This document shows positions 23,037 to 33,413 of a stretch of 64,000 bases of DNA, one piece after another (the first letter of the stretch is position 1; the number at the start of each line of letters is the position of its first letter). The translations under genes were made by a program, and so were the position numbers. Below the pieces are notes generated by a model. It had not been told where the DNA came from and ran no database searches. It was given only the letters and a program-made list of their open reading frames with translations. The stretch spans positions 121,813 through 185,812 of the forward strand of contig JAIUCV010001087.1 of assembly GCA_026724425.1 (NCBI GenBank), written 5' to 3'. The stretch is from Erythrophleum ivorense (lineage: Eukaryota; Streptophyta; Magnoliopsida; Fabales; Fabaceae).

Positions 23037-23867
23037 AGTCCTATGCAGAATAGACACCTTTAAGTTCTATGCAAAATAGGCACCTAAAAGTTCTGTACAG
23101 AACAGGTACCCTTAAGTCCTACGCAGAATAGGCACACAAAGTCCTGCACAGAACAGGCACTAAAAGTCATACACAGAATAGGTACCTTTAAGTCCTATGT
23201 AGAATAGGCACCTAAAGTCCTGCACAGAACAGGCACCCTTAAGTCCTACACAGAATAGGCACCCTTAAGTCCTACGCATAATAGGCACCTAAAGTCCTGC
23301 ACAGAACAGGCATAATAAAAGTCCTATGCATAATAGGCATTTAAAGTCCTACGCAAAATAGGCACCCAAAGTCCTGTACAGAACAGGCACCTTTAAGTCC
23401 TACGCAGAATAGGCACTCAAAGTCTTGCACAGAATAGGCACCTTTAAATCCTACACAGAATAGGTACCTAAAGTTTTACGTAGAACAAGCAACCTTAAGT
23501 CCTACGTAGAATAGGCACCAAAAGGTCTTGCACAGAATAGGCATAATAAAAGTCCTATGCAGAATAAGCACCCAAAGTCTTGCACAGAACAGGCACCCTT
23601 AAGTCCTACACAGAATAAGCACCCTTAAGTCCTACACAGAATAGGCACCCAAAATCCTGCACAAAACAGGCATAATAAAAGTCCTACGTAGAATAAGCAT
23701 TCAAAGTCCTACATAGAATAGGCACCCTTAAGTCCTACACAAAACAGGCACCCTTAAGTTCTAAGCAGAATAGGCACCCAAATTCCTGCATAAAATAGGC
23801 ATAATAAAAGTCCTGCACAGAACAGGCACCTCTAAGCCCTGCGCAAGGATAGGCATCCTTTTAAGCC
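23037..23867 (+). repeat. 3' UTR minisatellite, about 32 units of 25-27 bp
   Basis: Units follow GTCCTACGCAGAATAGGCAC plus a 3-7 base A-rich tail. Two forms recur: CTACGCAGAATAGG and CTGCACAGAACAGG. A third tail form, CATAATAAAA, is at 23311, 23542, 23671 and 23800; the last two intervals are exactly 129 bp (five units), which indicates a five-unit higher-order repeat. The array lies in the Ogre 3' UTR shortly before the polypurine tract. Tandem arrays in this region of Tat/Ogre elements are known and can seed genomic satellites. Confidence 0.92.
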
Positions 23868-24036
23868 TCGCATCACCAAGCACTTATCTCCTTTAACCAA
23901 GTTCTGGCTTTTTTAGGTAAGTTAGTTTACTTTGATCTGTTAGCTCCCTAAACAAAATATATATTTCCATCTTCATTTATTCTTAAGTTAAGGGCATCAA
24001 AGTTGCATCTTTGATCCCCATACTTAAAGAGTAAGT

Positions 24037-24049
24037 AAAGAGGGGCAAC
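24037..24049 (+). other. polypurine tract of the Ogre element
   Basis: AAAGAGGGGCAAC is followed by TGTAAACACCATATTTTG, the likely LTR start at 24051. A second, similar copy (AAAGAAGGGCAAC at 24224-24236, then TATGAACATCGTATTTTG) lies about 186 bp further on. The tract and LTR start therefore seem partly duplicated, and the true start may be either. Confidence 0.6.
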
Positions 24050-24050
24050 T

Positions 24051-27000
24051 TGTAAACACCATATTTTGTTTGGGTCGCTTTTCCCTTTTTAGTTTTTTCT
24101 CTAGTTGTGTTAGGAGGCAATCAAATCATCCCAGACAAAATATATGTTCTTTATCTTTACGTGTTCCTTATGCAAAAAACATTAAAAACTACATTTTCAA
24201 TTTCTTTGCCCAAGAAAACAAATAAAGAAGGGCAACTATGAACATCGTATTTTGTCCGGGCAGGTTGAAAAAAATGATAACAAAGTCAAATTAGCAAAAA
24301 AAAGTATAATGGAAAACTTTCAAAAAGCAAAAGCAAAGAAGTTATTTAACCCAAAATAATAATAATAATAATAAAATAATTGAAATACAAAGAAAAAAAT
24401 CAATCAAAACTTTCAAAACAAAAAAAGGGATAAGTGAGAAAATAAAAAATAATTGAAATACAAAGAAAAAAAATTAATCAAAATTTTCAAAACAAAAAAA
24501 GGGATAAGAGAGAAAGGAAAGAAAAAATCAAAAGAAAAAAGAAGAAAATAAAGCTATTAAAAAAAATAAAAAAGAAATATCTTTTTTCTTCAAAATTCAA
24601 AAATCATTAAGCCCAAACAAAAAAAGGAAGCCCAAGGAAGGAGCCCAACATCTTTAAGACTAAATCAAGCCAAAATTTTTTTTTAATAACATCTAGCTCC
24701 AGCCCAATTCTCTTAAATCCCATTGGCCCTATACAAGGAAATAAGAGAATGAAAAAAATAACAAAGCCCAATATCTAAATATCAAAGGCCCAAGTATTGA
24801 AAAGAAAATAAGCTAAAAGTAAAAATAAGGTAAAAAATGGAGACCCATTCCTTCAGCCCAACAACCTTTTAGACTCTCCCACATATGTCTAAAGCCCAAT
24901 AACACGTCAGCCCTCTTCATTCCATTCAGAAACCCACCTTCAGAAAAACCTACCCGACTCAGAATACCATGTGGTCCCTCTGGTCCCCCCTTAAGCCTTC
25001 TCTCTCCCATATCCTCTAGTAGCAGACGATATGGCAAAATGGAAAGAGTGGAGGCACAAAGCGAGCGCACGACGCTAGCAGGAAGGTGAGCAGGCATAGA
25101 CACACTTAGAAGCTAAACATTGCATACAAAGGACGCACAAAAGGCATCCATGGGGGGACAACTCTGAAAACCTAATCGTACAAAAGGAGGACGAAAATGT
25201 TAGTGGAGCAGGGAATCACGAAGGATTTCTGGTGTGAGGAGCAGAAGGGGACCACGCGGGGGGGAACGCATACAAAAGCAAGGGAACTTGAGAGGAAAAG
25301 GTTTTTTTTTGTTCTTTTTAGTGGCTAGAGAGGAATCTGAGAACCAGAGAGAGGGAACAGAGCTGGGAAATAGAGAGGAAGGGGTAAGGGTTTCATTTTC
25401 AAGAGAAGCAAGTTTGAGAGGGGAAACTTTCAGGGGTGGTGAGAAGTAACAATCTGAGAGTAAATAGGAGGTGGGTTCCTCCACTGGGTTAATCTTTGAG
25501 TTATAGAGAAGTAGCTCTGATGAACGAAAGAAGCATAGGGAGGCACAGAAGACAAGGGAGTTGGGTGTGGTTCAATTGAAACAAAAAATCCCAAACTTTA
25601 ACAAAGACTTCATTCAGGTACTGATTCAATCTTAATCCATTCTTAGGAATAGATCAGCTAGTCTCAAATTGCTGAATAATGTGTTATCTAGTCTCATACT
25701 TGTAACTGGATAGCCATTTTAATGGATCACTTTATCTCCATTTCACTCCTGATTGATTTGATTTTAATTTGCCACTGAGACATGGTTTGATTAGTCTTGG
25801 ATTGATTGAATAAGGTGTTGTTGGCTGACTTCGCCTTTGTAAACTCATTAATCATTTAATGATTTCCTTAATTTTTGTTTCGTTTCTGTACTTCAGATTT
25901 CCTCTTATAAGTATTGATAACGTCAATTAGAGAATAGAATTTTGGTTAGTTAAGTGTAGATGAAATCGGTGTAAAGTTTCCTTATTCTTTGAAATGCACT
26001 ATTTAGTCTTGAACTCTGAGTCATTGTAATGACTGTTCAATAAGTGGAATAGTGAGTGTGAAATCCAACCTATACATGTTTCCTAAGGAACGCCTGGCAA
26101 ATGTTTTATGAAATGCTTGAGAAATACATTGGATTAATAATTTGAGATAATGAACCTCGTGTTATGCTGATTTAGCTCTGAAATGGTTTCAAAATGTTTC
26201 CTCAAAAATGCTTTTGCTAGATTTCTGTATGTTGTTTGTTTGATGAATCGACGTGTTGATGAAGCAAATAATAGAGCCTGGATTTGCAATGCACAGGGGA
26301 TGGCTTTTTTAATTCACTCAGAAGAAAGGAAAGATATTGTAATGGATTCATAATCTATATTTATTTTTTTTCTTATCTTGTAAATATGTCAAAAAAATGA
26401 TACAGTGAGTCATGACTGAACACTTAGCACACACCTATAAATTACTATCTTGTTTGTAAATGTTTTTTTTTTCTTTTTTCTTCTTCTTATTTTTCTTTAT
26501 TTATTTCGTCAATTTTTGCATTAGAGTAGTTGTGTGGGATTTTATATTCCCTCAGGCACATAGGTATAAACTAAAAGGCCATGTGTGGCAATAAAGCTTC
26601 ATTGGTGCCTTTTGGGTCTTAAATTTATGTTTCAGTGTTTTGGGCTTCAATGGCCCCATTCAAAAGAGCCTTTAAAGAAAATTCTAAAAAAAACAAAACA
26701 AAACAAAACAAAAAGTAGAAAGGGATTAAATTTTAGTAAAAATCATTTTGAGTCTTAAAGATTTATCGATTCTTAAAAGTTCTTTCACAAAAAGTTTTTT
26801 AAGAAAATGTTATTCTGAAATTTGAAGTAAATTTTTCTTTTAGAGTTGGTCCTTAAAATAAGTAAATAAATAAATAAATAAATAAAATAAATAAGCAAAG
26901 GGAAAAGAGGGTTTAATCAAGAAAAGAAAAAGGGAAACAAAAAAAAAGGGTAAAAAGACAAAAGAAATTAAAAAAAAGGGAAAATTTTTTACTTAAACAT

Positions 27001-28242
27001 AAATGTCATTTCGAAATTTAATCTTAAAATAAAATAAACAAATTAAGAAAATTAAGAAAAATTTGATCCAAAAAAATTTAAAACAAAATAATAAAAAAAA
27101 TGAAAAAATGAAAAAGAAAATCAACAAGAACTAAACAAAATAAAAACAAAAAACAAATCGAACAACTCAAAAAAAAAAAACACAAAAAAAACACAAAAAA
27201 AATACAAGTGAAACGAAGGTAAACAAAATAAAAGAGACAAAATACAACACAAAATAAAAACAAACAAACAAATAAAATAACAAAAACAAAAATAAAAACA
27301 AAAATAAAAAAAGAAAAAGAAAAAAATAGTAGAAAAAAAAGGAAGTGAAACAAAGATAAAAATAAACAAAAATAAGAACAAAGAATAAAAACTAAAAGTA
27401 GAAACTTAAAAAAACAAAAACAAAAACAAAACGAAACAAAATCAATTAAAACAAATAAAACCAAAAACAAAAAAAAACAAGACAAAATAAAACACATAAA
27501 AAAAAGAATAAAAACCAAAACTAAAAAACAAAAAAAACAACACAAAACAAAATCAATCACAAAAATAAAAATAATAATAAAAGAAAAAAAACAAAAAACA
27601 AAAGAACAAAACAAAACACCAACAAGAATACAACCATTTTAATGCCGAATTACGTAGACTTTGATCCCTCTTGAAGGGTACGTAAGCCTTAGGCTCTCAT
27701 CCTAAGTCAAATTTGTCCTTATAAATAAACATTTTTTTTTAGTTTTATTTCTTTAATTTCTTTTCATTTTACTTTTAATTTTATTCCTTTCTTACTCATT
27801 TTACTCTTTGAATTTCTTTTTGTTTTATTCTTAATTTTCTTTCTTTTTTTACGTTTAATTTTATTTTCTTAAGTTTTTCCTTCTGTTTTGCATGTGATTC
27901 ATTAGGGAGAATTAGAATAAAATAGAGGTCATATTAATTTTGCACAACTAACTTAGGGTAACCGTTCTTAGTAACGGGTTTAGTGGGGTGCCTAACACCT
28001 TTCCCACTCACAATCGACTCCCGAATCCATTATTTGATTCATAGACCATTTTTGTTTTTCAAATAAAAGGTTTTTCCAAAGTTTTGCCTTTTCAAAAATT
28101 AAAATTTTGATGACAACTCCTGAACCCTACTTTTATTTTAATTTCGATTTTGGTTTTCATTTTCTTTAAATATCAAAATTTATTTTTTAAATTTTTTCTT
28201 TTTTCTTAAAGGTGTTACACGGTCGCATTTTCGGGTGTGACA
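24051..28242 (+). mobile_element. 3' LTR of the Tat/Ogre element
   Basis: Starts after the polypurine tract and ends GGTGTGACA at 28242. It matches 1-4265 from about 24888 on, lacks the 883-bp insertion, and keeps the A-rich tract (26850-27620) and the conserved 3' blocks. Length is about 4.19 kb (about 4.0 kb if the start at 24237 is used). The next base belongs to a family B LTR, whose sequence at that point aligns with 39556 onward in the 3' LTR of the chromovirus, so the Ogre inserted into that element. Expected target duplication: CATAA (28243-28247). Confidence 0.9.
26850..27620 (+). repeat. A-rich low-complexity tract in the Ogre 3' LTR
   Basis: Counterpart of 2860-3655, with internal length differences (shorter A/C runs, extra TAAA units at its start). 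The reverse strand gives Phe-rich ORFs that are artefacts. Confidence 0.85.
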
Positions 28243-28994
28243 CATAAACTAGAGGTTATAAGCTCTTTGTGGCCACCAAGATCACCTCATTTGGAGGTCT
28301 GAGCAAAGAGTTATGAATTTTTGAAGTTTAATGCTAGTACCAGTAACACCACTTGACCCCCAGTACTGTTCCATCATAATTCAGTTCCTAAATGAACTTG
28401 GCATGATCTAGAGATATTTTTCCTTTAAATTTAACATCTATAGCTTCTCATATTGACTGAATTTGTATGATTTGGATTTTTTAGAATAGTTATGAATTTC
28501 CAAAGTTTATGGTAGTAACCTATGATAGTAGCTCAGCTAGCTGAGACCTTGAGTGCTTTTCGAATGTCAAACGTCTTCTACTTGATAGTTTATGACTTAA
28601 AAATATTTTTATCATAAATTGATATCTGTAACTTTCTAGAATGGTGAATAATGCATGATTTCAATGTTTCTATAATTAGTTATAATTTTTCAAAGTTTGT
28701 GATAGAAAGTGAAAAATTCTGGCCGAGGCTATACTATGATATTTTATGCATTTCTTACATTTACACAAGTTCTAAGCCACTTTTAATGATGGAATTGAGT
28801 TAAATCTATGTAATTAAATATGAGAATATGATACATAAGCTCACATGGCCCACAAGACATTGAATGGAAATTTCATCCCCTACGCAATGCAAAAATATTC
28901 ATTATTTTAATGTCATTTTCTTGCCTCCTTTATGAAATGCATGGTTTAAGGCATGAGAATAGCATAAGACAAGTTAGAAATTTATGGTGTTACA
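28243..28994 (+). mobile_element. 3' end of the 5' LTR of chromovirus B1
   Basis: These 752 bp align by eye with the end of the LTR at 39560-40313 (for example TGTGGCCACCAAGATCACCTC and GAAAGTGAAAAATTCTGG) and end TTTATGGTGTTACA. A degenerate primer-binding site follows. The first ~2.9 kb of this LTR must lie left of the window, because the Ogre element sits in between. Confidence 0.88.
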
Positions 28995-28999
28995 TTTAT

Positions 29000-29011
29000 C
29001 AGTATCAGAGC
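29000..29011 (+). other. primer-binding site of chromovirus B1
   Basis: CAGTATCAGAGC matches the initiator tRNA-Met binding sequence TGGTATCAGAGC at 10 of 12 bases and starts six bases after the LTR end. This is the usual primer of Tekay/Del-like elements. Confidence 0.8.
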
Positions 29012-29154
29012 AAAGGTTTTGGCTCTTGATATAGGTTGTGGCTTGTGTTGATAAGTTGCCTAGATGTATATGAGTTTATTGTGGATGAATTGAGTGTGTT
29101 AATGGTGAAAGTGTTCCCTTTTCATGTTAAAGTTTGTTATGATGTTTTATAGCT

Positions 29155-30270
29155 ATGGTGAATACTAGGTGAGGTCAGCCCTCTAAAAAAGCTCATGTAG
29201 ATGATAGAGCCGAGCCCAATGATCCAGTAGCTAGAGCCTTACAGTCTATTATGGCTCCCTTAGATCATTAGCAAGGCGTAATCATGCAGTTAAAGGAATG
29301 GCTTACTAAGAGAGATAGCCAGGGCCCTACACTTCCTCCTCCATAGCCACCTTACCACTCAGATCGTCCTGAGCATTCAGGGGCAACTCACCCAAACTCG
29401 TAACCACACATACACCCCTATTCCACCAACTCAAACGCCTCCAGCCCAAGAGTAACCTTTTATCAGCTAGGTTATTACTTAGTTCAAGAAATTCAGGCTT
29501 CTCACCTTTGACAGTGAGATGAACATAGGGCAAGCTGAGGCTTGGATTACAGTTAGAAAAAATCTTTCAGGTGACAAAGTGCACATCTGACTAAAAAGCC
29601 ACTATGACTATTTTCCAGCTGGAGAGAGAAGCATATTACTGGTGGAAGGGCACTGAGCCTATTTTGAGGGCGAGGAACCTTCCAATGACATGGAAGGCAT
29701 TCCTCCAGGCTTTTATAAGAGGTATTTCCTTAGCTCAGTCAAAGATGAGAAGGAGTCAAAATGTATACTCCTAAAATAGATAGAAAGGATGTCCATGGAC
29801 CAATATGTGGCCAAATTTGTAGAGCTCTCCAGATACTCCTCCTATTTATAGAGGCATAATGATGAACGGTGGAGAGCAGATAGACTAGAGAAAGGTTTGC
29901 TTTCAGAGATAAGAGATATGGTAGTTCCACAGAGAATTAGGCACTTTAACACCCTAGTTGAGATATGCAGAGTAACAGAGGCGAACCTCAAAACAATGCA
30001 ACCTATCTCCAGTGCCAGACCACCCCTCCCTAAATCCAAGAGACCTAGAGAAAGGTCATAGGTCATAGTTACTAGTAGGAGAGGTGGCAGAAGCCAATGG
30101 AGCCGAAACAATAGGAGACAGAGAACTTAGTCCATCAAAGGCAGCTTTGTGCTTATGGTATGTCCCCAGTGTGGCAAGAACTATGGAACCAGACCATGCT
30201 ACGGGGGACAAAATGTATGTTTCTGGTGTAGTAGGCCAGGACACATGGCTAGGGATTGCACCTAAGCTCC
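29155..30270 (+). pseudogene. gag: gag of chromovirus B1
   Basis: Starts at ATGGTGAATACTAGG (MVNTR, the usual start in this clade). After a Pro-rich region come the gag core (LLVEGH, then ERMSMDQYVAKFVELSRYSSYL about 29785-29850, RADRLEKGLLSEIR about 29876-29917) and two zinc knuckles at about 30160-30262. The first reads CPQCGKNYGTRPC with Tyr in place of His; the second, CFWCSRPGHMARDC, is intact. Frameshifts and many stops are present. Gag packages the RNA in the particle. Confidence 0.82.
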
Positions 30271-30795
30271 TCTATAGCTCATATAGTAAAGGGAGATGGC
30301 TTCTGCTCCCAGACCTCAGACCTAGGGTAGAATCTTTGCCTTGTCATAATAGGAGGCTAGCCAGTCCCTGAGTTTGATTCAAGGTGCTATTAGAATAAAT
30401 AATTTTTCTATAACTGCATTATTCGATTTGGGGGCTAGCCATTCTTTCATATCATATGACTGTGCTAGAAGGTTGGGTCTGAGTATGCATACACTATCAT
30501 ATGACTTGCATGTATTGACCCCATAAGAAATTGAGCCATTACCTCCCATTCTTGTTTGAATTGTGTGGTCTAATTTAATCATTACCTTACTATCCTTGAT
30601 TTGATTTGTATGCCTCTTGTTGATATTGATTTGATTGCTGGCATGAATTGGATGTCTACAAATAATGCCACACTAGACTCTAGCCATAAATGTATTACTT
30701 TACCTAAGTGTGGGACTATACCTAGTATGAGGACCAAGTTATCTATCATGATCATCTCTCTGGCTAAGAGGTCTTTAGGGCATGGTTGTTAAGGA
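30271..30795 (+). pseudogene. pro: protease of chromovirus B1
   Basis: ALFDLGASHSFIS (about 30415-30453) is the active-site segment. The usual D-S/T-G is D-L-G (GAT TTG GGG, 30425-30433), a change that a single C-to-T in TCG would give. LVDIDLIAGMNWM (about 30616-30654) is the second conserved motif (usually D-V-I-L-G-M-D-W). Stops occur between these blocks. Pol continues downstream. Confidence 0.82.
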
Positions 30796-31690
30796 TACTT
30801 AGTTTTCTTTTCAGTTCAGGTTGAGGTGGAAGAAGGTATAGAGGAGATCCTGGTAATAAGAGAGTTCCCAGAGGTATTCCTTAAAGAAATTAATGGACTA
30901 CCCTCAAAGAGAAAGGTTGAGTTTCCTATAGACATTGTACCTGGGGTAGGTCCAGTGTCTAAAGCCCCTATAGAATGGCTCCCATCGAGCTAGCTGAGCT
31001 TAAGAAATAGATAGAAGAACTTTTAGAAAAATGTTTTATCAGACTCAGTGTCTCATCGTGGGGAGCTCTAGTCTTATTTGTAAAGAAGAAAGACGAAAGT
31101 CTTGGACTATGTATAGATTACAGGGAACTCAATAAGATAACCATTAAGAATAAGTACTCTCTCCCTCACATAGATGACCTCCTAGATCAGTTAGTAGGAG
31201 TGTCAGTATTCTTTAAGATAAACCTCAGGTTGGGATACTATCAGCTCATAATAAAGGCTAAGGATATTCCCAAGACAACATTTAGAACTAGATACAGGCA
31301 TTATGAGTTTTTAGTTATGCCCTTCGGCTTAACAAATACACCTACAGTGTCCATGGATTACATGAATAGAGTGTTCATGCCATACTTAGATAGATTTGTA
31401 GTTGTCTTCATAGATAACATTCTTATCTATTCAAAAAGTAGAGAAGAACATGAGCAACATCTGGGATTAGCCTTGGAAACCCTGAGAAAGAGATAACTAT
31501 ATGCTAAACTTAGTAAATGTGAGTTCTGACTCACTGAAGTCCAATTCCTAAGTTATGTGATCTCTCAAGCAGGGGTCGCAGTAGATCCCCATAAGGTAGA
31601 GACAGTGTTACAGCAGGAAAAACCTAGGACAGTAACAGAGATCAGGAGCTTCCTAGGTTTAGTAGACTATTATAGAAGGTTCATTTAGGG
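30796..31690 (+). pseudogene. pol: reverse transcriptase of chromovirus B1
   Basis: Seen in order: PEVFLKEINGLPSKRKVEF (about 30869-30925), VKKKDESLGLCIDYRELNKI (about 31080-31138), INLRLGYYQL (about 31219), TTFRTRYRHYEFLVMPFGL (about 31278-31332) and the catalytic box VVFIDNILIYSK (about 31399-31434). The usual FIDD has become FIDN, so the second catalytic Asp is lost. PRTVTEIRSFLGLVDYYRRF ends the domain (about 31624-31683). The ORF 31200-31496 is the longest intact stretch; stops and frameshifts flank it. Confidence 0.88.
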
Positions 31691-32215
31691 CTTTTCTCAG
31701 ATAGCGATGCTACTAACCAGGCTCACTAAAAAGAATGTGCCATTTTTGTGGGATGAGAAATGTGATAAGAGTTTTCATGAGTTAAAGTACAAGTTAACCA
31801 CGACCCCAGTTTTAGTACTTCTTGACCCTAGAGAAACTTTTATAGTGTATAGTGATGTCTCTAAGAAAGAGTTAGGATGTATGCTTATGCAAAAAGGATA
31901 GGTGGTAGCTTATGCTTCTAGACAACTAAAACCTCACGAGAAAAATTGCCCCACACACGACCTAGAGCTAGCTGCAGTGGTATTTGCTTTGAAAATATGG
32001 AGACACTACTTATATGGAGCAGCCATAGAAATTTACAATGACCATAAGAGCCTTAAATATTTATTTGAATAGAAAGAATTGAATATGAGACACTGAAGAT
32101 GGTTAGAATTTTTGAAAGATTATGATTTCACTTTGAAATACCATCCCGACAAGGCTAATGTGGTAGTTGATGCTCTAAGTAGAAAATCCATACATATAGC
32201 CTGTATGATGATCCG
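31691..32215 (+). pseudogene. pol: RNase H of chromovirus B1
   Basis: Directly follows RT: PFLWDEKCDKSFHELKYKL, then YSDVSKKELGCMLMQ (first Asp), ASRQLKPHEKNCPTHDLELAAVVFALK (Glu), YNDHKSLKYLFE (Asp) and KYHPDKANVVVDALSRKS (about 32142-32190). All acidic catalytic positions I expect can still be read. In-frame stops at 31899, 32071 and 32094 disable it. RNase H removes the RNA strand from the hybrid. Confidence 0.85.
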
Positions 32216-33413
32216 AGAGTAGAAATTGATTGAGAGATTCAAAGATATGAGTCTCTCATGTGAGGTACATTCAGGGAAGCTATTAATAAGTGAAACCCGA
32301 ATAGAAAATGACCTGAGAGATTAGATAAGAGAAGCCCAGTAAACTGATGATCATTTTAATAAGATTAGAGCTCAAATAGCCCAAGGTAGCATTCAAGAGT
32401 TCAATCTATCTAAGGATAACCTAGTGAGATACAGGGATAAGCTGTATGTGCCTAGAAATACAGAAATCAGAAAGAGAATATTAGATGAGGCATATAAAAC
32501 AAGTATACTATTCATTTAGGCAGTAATAAAATGTACCAAGATTTAAAAAAAAAAGGTTCTGGTGGCCTAGAATGAAAACAGACATAGCAGAGTATGTCTC
32601 CCGATGTTTAGTATGTCAGACAGTTAAGATAGAATACCAGAAACTAGTTGGGTTACTTCAGCCCCTAAATATCCCGGAGTGGAAATGAGATAGTATAGCT
32701 ATAGATTTTGTTATGGGTTTACTCAGGACATCATCGGGGCATGATGCAGTATGGGTAATAGAGGATAGTTTAATGAAGTTAGCACACTTTTTAGCCATGA
32801 AAGCCACTTATACCCTAGACAAACTAGGCCAGCTGTACATATAGGAGATAGTTAGATTACATAGTGTATTTAGGAGCATAGTTTCAGATAGAGATCCCAT
32901 ATTCACTTCGAATTTCTGGAGATTATTATAGGATGCTCTAGATACCAGGCTTAGATTTAGTATAGCCTATCATCCCAAAACAAATAGTCAGACAGAAAGA
33001 ACTATCCAAACCCTAGAGGATATGTTGAGGGCATGTGTATTAGAAATGAAAGGAAACTAGGATACATACTTGCCTCTAATGGAGTTTTCCTATAATAATA
33101 GTTATCATGCAAGTATACAAATGGCGTCGTATGAGACATTGTATAGGAGGAAGTGTAGGTCTCTAATGTGTTGGGTTGAACTAGGAAAGGGGAGCCTGAT
33201 AGGCGTAGAGTTAGTGGATCAAACATCTAGACAGATTGAGACCATCAGAAAGAAACTCCTGATAGCCCAAAGTAGACAGAAAAGTTACACAGATAGACGT
33301 AGATAGCCATTAAAGTTTAAAATTAGAGACCATGTCTTCATTAGAGTGTTTCTAATCACAGGGATAGGTCGGTCTAGTAAGAGTAACAAGCTCAGTCCAA
33401 AATATATAAGTCC
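32216..33413 (+). pseudogene. pol: integrase of chromovirus B1, N-terminal and core parts
   Basis: An HHCC-type region is visible around 32485-32630 (LVCQTVKIEYQKL after CL), disturbed by a run of ten A at 32545-32554 that shifts the frame. The core has Asp at 32704 (AIDFVMG), Asp at 32887 (VSDRDPIF) and Glu at 32995 (TNSQTERTIQTL). The longest open part, 33070-33306, covers MEFSYNNSYHASI to QKSYTDRRR. The reading reaches LSPKYIS and is cut at 33413 by a solo LTR; it resumes as FQILDKI after 36275. Confidence 0.86.

Noticed and set aside
23037..23867. Regularly spaced repeats reminiscent of a CRISPR array
   Set aside because: There are no unique spacers: units are directly adjacent and vary in sequence. 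It is a minisatellite in a retrotransposon 3' UTR of a plant genome.
28996..29020. Possible tRNA gene fragment near TATCAGAGC
   Set aside because: It is the primer-binding site complementary to tRNA-Met directly after an LTR; no cloverleaf is present.
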